Positions 8,801 through 12,281 of a stretch of DNA of 12,281 bases are shown piece by piece (position 1 is the stretch's first letter; the number at the start of each line of letters is the position of its first letter). This DNA comes from Larix sibirica (Eukaryota > Streptophyta > Pinopsida > Pinales > Pinaceae): positions 11,689 through 23,969 of the forward strand of contig NWUY0300015810.1 of assembly GCA_004151065.3 (NCBI GenBank), in the 5' to 3' direction. The position numbers were made by a program, and so were the translations under genes. Below the pieces are notes generated by a model that saw only the letters and a program-made list of their open reading frames with translations, was not told where the DNA came from and did not search any database.

Positions 8801-10270
8801 AACTTTTACCTTGGGATGTTTGTGGTAGATTTCATGAGAGCGACTCGTAAAGAATTCTTCAACATCTATACACCAATGGCAAGGCCTGCTTTGACATAGA
8901 AGGCTGAAGCAATTATAGATTACTGATGAATACCATACATGGCATTAAAACTCCTGTTTAACTATGAGCTATTGGTCTTCAACAATGTTCTCAATTTATA
9001 CCAAAAAATAGGTCTAATATTGTGGCTTTACACAATCTCGATATTAACGTGGTATTTGAAAAAATGTAATTAGAGTATGATCCGACAATGTGAAAAGTAT
9101 GTCATACATTGTAACAGCTATGGATTCTTACAGACCCGTTTAGCATGCGATGCTTTCTGTTGTTTTAAGGTTAGGGAAATCAAATTACAAGCCAACATTT
9201 TTACCATGCAACTAACTTAATTTCATTAAGCTCAATCATTCTGTCACCATGATGAATATGGGCACAAAGACTGAGTAATACTGATCAGTAGAGCTAATTA
9301 AAAGAAAACCCTAGGAAGAAAATAGAGCAAATGAATTGAATATGAAAATAGCACTTTGGCCATAAAGCTCTCGTTGTGGGGGAGAAAACAGAGATTTGTA
9401 TGTATCCTTTTAGGAGGTGCTGGTGGCCATTGCTGTATTGGAATCGTTCCAAGAGAAGTTTATTGAGAAATTGCTTTTGGGTATTGATTGCGAGTTTTTC
9501 ATAGATAGAGATGCTGATGGATGAACATCTTACGAACGATATTGACGGAGAAAGTTAAAATTCAACATATCTAGTATTAATGGTATTGCCATTGGGCTCA
9601 TAAATGAAATCTTGAAAGAACGCCAGATGGATAATTGTTTATTAACATGTGCAATAAAATGAAGTTTGAAGACGATGTCAAAAAAATTGCAAAAGAAAGA
9701 TATGTGCAATATTTTATAGAATTTTTAACATTTGTGATTAAATGAAAAACCGACCAGGAAATATAAATATATATTGGAAACATGAATATTTTAATGCATA
9801 CAATAATTGTTATTTATCATAAACAATTATTTACAAAGCCATTACGAAATACAAAATTAAAATGATGCGAGTACACAGTTATGCTACATGCCCCTTCAAC
9901 CTATTATAGTACTTGAAAACACATCATATATTTCATAACTAATGTAATTGTTATGGATATGTTGCAAGCTTCTGCCAGTGATAACAGCTTAATAATATTT
10001 AATTTAAATATACATTGACAAATATTTTCATAATTTATGCATATCTTTTTGTGTGCTTATAAACATGTACATAGATATATGTATTAGTATTAACCTGTCT
10101 AGGATATTTAAGGTTGTCTATGTTTTGTCTATTTTGAAGAGGATATTTAAGATTGCCTATATTTTGAGGGTAAATTTTTATTCTTGTAAGCTTAAAAAAG
10201 TTGTGATTAGCAAATGTTACAAACCCACACAACCTTATAATGGTCATACCTTAATAGACCACACAACCCT
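5818..10270. repeat. Second copy of the 4453 bp exact direct duplication
   Basis: It repeats 1364-5816 without a visible difference and then continues past 10270 into the rest of the direct repeat and unique sequence. Candidate exons recur at 6993-7144, 7457-7591, 8124-8252 and 9414-9524, the 150 bp tandem pair at 7027-7324, and the hairpin at 9802-9831. These should not be counted as independent genes unless the duplication is verified. Confidence 0.95.
7027..7324. repeat. 150 bp tandem duplication, second-copy instance
   Basis: Units at 7027-7176 and 7177-7324 carry the same inter-unit substitutions and 2-base deletion as the pair at 2573-2870. Sharing all of these differences supports the view that the two 4.45 kb copies are one sequence. 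Confidence 0.92.
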
Positions 10271-10804
10271 TGAATGGATGAGGCAATTTTTGTGTTTTGT
10301 AAGCTTAAAAAAGTCACCTTAAGGGTCATACCTTAAGAGCCCACACAACTCTTGAATGGATGAACACACAACTCCTTCATAGCCCACACAACTCAACTCT
10401 TGAATGGATGAACATACAATTCCTTAAGAACCCATGCAACTCTTAAATGGCTGAACACACAACTCCTTAAGAGCCCACACAACTCTTGAATGGATGAACA
10501 CACAACTCCTTAAGAGCCCCCACAACTCTTGAATGGATGAACACACAATCCTTAAGAGCCCACGCAACTCTTGAATGGATGAACTTGGATGAACTTGTAG
10601 GATGATTAAGTACACATAATTCTTTGTGTGTATATTCTTGAATGGACCAGGCAATTTTTATATCTTGTAATCTTAAAAAAATCACCATAAGGTCATACCT
10701 TAAGAGCCCACACACATCTTGAATGTATGAACACACAACTTTTGAATAGATGAATTTGCAGGATTAAGTACACATAATTCTTTTAGTGTATTTTTTTAAA
10801 GTAT
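10022..10804. repeat. Right copy of the long direct repeat, expanded
   Basis: This is homologous to 22-626 in the same orientation. Modules begin at 10183, 10297 and 10664. The size difference (783 against 605 bases) lies almost wholly in the second module, which is 367 bases here and 181 on the left, because of minisatellite growth. It ends with the same TTTTTTTAAAGTAT as the left copy, followed by unrelated sequence. After removing the likely artefactual duplication, the pair would flank about 5 kb. Confidence 0.85.
10331..10584. repeat. 43 bp minisatellite, six units
   Basis: Units begin at 10331, 10374, 10422, 10465, 10508 and 10550. Lengths are mostly 43 bases, with one of 48 (an extra CAACT in unit 2), one of 42, and a truncated last unit. 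Consensus start is CCTTAAGAGCCCACACAACT. Units 4 and 5 are nearly identical, whereas units 2 and 3 are more diverged, suggesting stepwise expansion. A degenerate extra unit lies near 10699. Minus-strand frames across this region (10424-10736) are repeat-derived. Confidence 0.92.
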
Positions 10805-10888
10805 GTTTATGTTAAATGATTGACATGAGATAATATTTAATGTAGAATTTAGTGGATTTAGGGTGATTTATAAAGAAAATAATCTTCG

Positions 10889-11058
10889 TGTCTTTTTGGG
10901 TGAGTAGTCTTATCTAAGACATAAGACATTCTGGTGGAAGACATTATGGCATTGTTGTGCTATTAATTTTTCCTTTTAAGTTCATGTCTTTTTGGGTCAA
11001 TGGAGTCTTATCTAAGACATTATGGCATTGTTGGGCTATTAATTTTTTCTTTTAAATC
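10889..11058. repeat. 96 bp tandem duplication with internal deletion
   Basis: Unit 1 (10889-10984) and unit 2 (10985-11058) share TGTCTTTTTGGGT, AGTCTTATCTAAGACAT, TATGGCATTGTTG and CTATTAATTTTT. Unit 2 lacks about 22 bases that in unit 1 lie between two AAGACATT-type words, so the loss fits slippage between short direct repeats. Whether the longer or the shorter unit is ancestral cannot be told here. Confidence 0.85.
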
Positions 11059-11095
11059 CACAATTCAAGTGACATAGAATAGGCAAGTACATATT

Positions 11096-11446
11096 CATGT
11101 GCACATACATGTATCGCATTTCTCCTATATGCAATTTATAAAAGAGTATTAAAATTGTTAACTTATTATGCATTAATTAATTTTGATTCTTTAAATGGGG
11201 GATCATTTTATTTTCAGCCTATTTTTTTGTTAAACATTTATTCCATAGTTTCCCACCATGGTTGATAATGGCATGTGCACATACTTGTATAACATTTCTT
11301 TTATATGCAATTTATAAAAAGTATCAAAATTGTTAACATAGTATGCTTTAATTAGTTTTGATTCTTTAAACGGGGGATCATTTTATATTCAACCTGTTTT
11401 TTCATTAAGCATTTATTCCATAGTCTCTCACCATTGTTGATAATGG
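11096..11446. repeat. 176 bp tandem duplication, two units
   Basis: Unit 1 (11096-11271) and unit 2 (11272-11446) both start CATGTGCACATAC and end GTTGATAATGG. Shared internal words include ATATGCAATTTATAAAA, TTTTGATTCTTTAAA, GGGGGATCATTTTAT and CATTTATTCCATAGT. They differ by roughly 10-15 percent, so the pair is older than the 150 bp pair. The unit length is in the range of plant satellite monomers, but only two units are seen. Confidence 0.88.
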
Positions 11447-12030
11447 CAAACCCTTAGTTAGCATAGAGTTTTTTTTAAAGATATCAAAACAACACATAAT
11501 GTTTTTCATACCGAAGAGTGATTAGATTGTGTAGCAACAATTAATTTTATTGTGAACTACTTTTATGATAAATAAATTGTGGACATTATAAAAGCTAATC
11601 TAGACTTGATGTTTGAATTATGTTCTTGCTCAATTGGTGAAGGATTGTAATTAGAATGTGTCAAGTCCTTTTTCAGACCTTGTATTTCCACAAAGTTTAT
11701 GAAAACATGAATGCTCAACTCTATATTAATCAAGTTTTACAACATTAGAGCCACATGGAGAAAGGCATGTTGAGGTTTGTCATTTTTAGAGACTAACACC
11801 CATTGAATATTAAAGTATTTTTTATCATTTAAACTAGATAAGGTGTTTTGTATTTTTGGCCTAAATCGTGTTTAATAAAAGGATCATCTCACAAGAGACC
11901 CCCTTTACATGCTCTAAATAATATCGCTTGTTGATGTATTATGTAGCTTCGGAAGATATTCTTATCAAGTAAAAACCCTAAAAGAATAATGCTAAAAACA
12001 TACTCTCAAGGAATCAAGTGAAAATAGACA
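11447..12030. other. AT-rich stretch without genes
   Basis: No open frame of interest, no RNA gene and no internal repeat were recognised here. The sequence grades from AT-rich into the promoter-like region at the right edge. A TGTTGATGTATT near 11930 could be the 5' TG end of a long terminal repeat continuing off the window, but this cannot be tested without the other end. Confidence 0.4.
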
Positions 12031-12047
12031 AGTCGGCCCCATAGAAA

Positions 12048-12089
12048 ACACTGGGTAAAATTGCCCCAACACTGGGCAAAACTGCCCTA
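12048..12089. repeat. 21 bp tandem repeat upstream of a TATA box
   Basis: ACACTGGGTAAAATTGCCCCA (12048-12068) is followed directly by a second unit with three transitions (12069-12089). More distant relatives of the GGCCCC/GCCCTA part lie at about 12033 (GTCGGCCCCATAG) and 12118 (ATCGGCCCTATAG). The position 65-105 bases upstream of the TATA box would suit an upstream promoter element. The arrangement is seen in the sequence; the regulatory role is inferred. Confidence 0.7.
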
Positions 12090-12152
12090 CAGAAGTCGTC
12101 CCAATCACCTAGTGAAATCGGCCCTATAGTGAAAAAGTCATCCAAAAAAGAG

Positions 12153-12160
12153 TATAAATA
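12153..12160 (+). promoter_or_regulatory. Candidate plant Pol II core promoter (TATA box)
   Basis: TATAAATA closely matches the plant TATA consensus. The sequence switches from AT-rich to an A/C-rich then GA-rich leader downstream, and a start of transcription would be expected about 30 bases on, near 12185-12192. The 21 bp repeats and GGCCC motifs lie just upstream. It could drive a gene that starts beyond the window, or be the U3/R part of a long terminal repeat. No ATG-initiated coding frame is established before the end. Confidence 0.5.
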
Positions 12161-12227
12161 AGGGGGTCGCATTCCTCATTTTGGAGACACAACACAAGTT
12201 CGCTCAAGCTAGTGAGACAAGTGCACA

Positions 12228-12239
12228 AGAGAGAGAGAG
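12228..12239. repeat. Short (AG)6 microsatellite in putative leader
   Basis: Six AG dinucleotides follow GTGCACA about 40 bases downstream of the expected transcription start. GA/CT tracts are common in plant 5' untranslated leaders and core promoters, which supports but does not prove the promoter call at 12153. Confidence 0.75.
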
Positions 12240-12281
12240 TAGCAACAACTGGAGGAAGACAAATATTCTTGGGGTTATCTT

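Noticed and set aside
10424-10736. Two overlapping minus-strand frames in the expanded array
   Set aside because: They are the same repeat units read in different frames, with no ATG context or conserved frame. They are products of low stop-codon density in the unit.
1-12281. LTR retrotransposon with reverse transcriptase or integrase
   Set aside because: I found no YxDD-type catalytic motif, zinc-knuckle, protease or integrase motif in long frames, no match to a TGGTATCAGAGC primer-binding site, and no TG...CA ends on the paired repeats.
1-12281. CRISPR array or bacterial defence system
   Set aside because: The 43 bp repeats are contiguous, without unique spacers, and the rest of the window has plant nuclear features and no prokaryotic operon.

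Overview
This window looks like a piece of a large, repeat-rich, AT-rich plant nuclear genome. The base composition, the many AACCCTA/TAGGGTT (telo-box) motifs, the GA-rich leader behind a TATA box, the minisatellites and the lack of compact genes all fit a seed plant. A gymnosperm is possible but cannot be shown from the sequence. I found no bacterial-type gene organisation, no rRNA or tRNA gene, no CRISPR array and no complete protein-coding gene. Most open frames are short, start at non-ATG codons, or come from tandem repeats. No recognisable transposase, reverse transcriptase, integrase or other enzyme is visible.

The dominant structure is an apparently exact direct duplication: 1364-5816 and 5818-10270, each 4453 bp, separated by a single n at 5817. 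The best explanation is an unmerged contig overlap. The left contig stops just before a tandem-repeat array, and the right contig restarts 4.45 kb upstream. Every feature in 1364-5816 therefore appears again at +4454 and is probably one locus. If collapsed, the window represents about 7.8 kb.

Layout after collapse: (1) a direct repeat at about 22-626, built of three related modules and a short 42-43 bp minisatellite; (2) non-coding sequence at 627-1363; (3) a segment rich in telo-box motifs and in CTCC/CTCCA motifs at about 1326-2380, with one short minus-strand frame; (4) about 2.5 kb (2539-5070) with several open frames bounded by plausible plant splice sites, possibly exons or remnants of an unrecognised gene, overlapped by a 150 bp tandem duplication; (5) AT-rich sequence with a 10 bp hairpin; (6) a second, roughly 96 percent identical direct repeat (10022-10804) whose minisatellite has grown to six units; (7) two further local tandem duplications, of 96 bp and 176 bp; (8) a promoter-like end with 21 bp repeats, a TATA box at 12153 and a GA-rich leader running off the window. 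The two direct repeats would flank about 5 kb after collapse, like the terminal repeats of an element, but they lack TG...CA ends and no element proteins are seen.

I do not see convincing evidence for a novel biological system. The items most worth checking are the duplication artefact, the direct-repeat pair with its unequal array, the candidate exons and the promoter at the right end.
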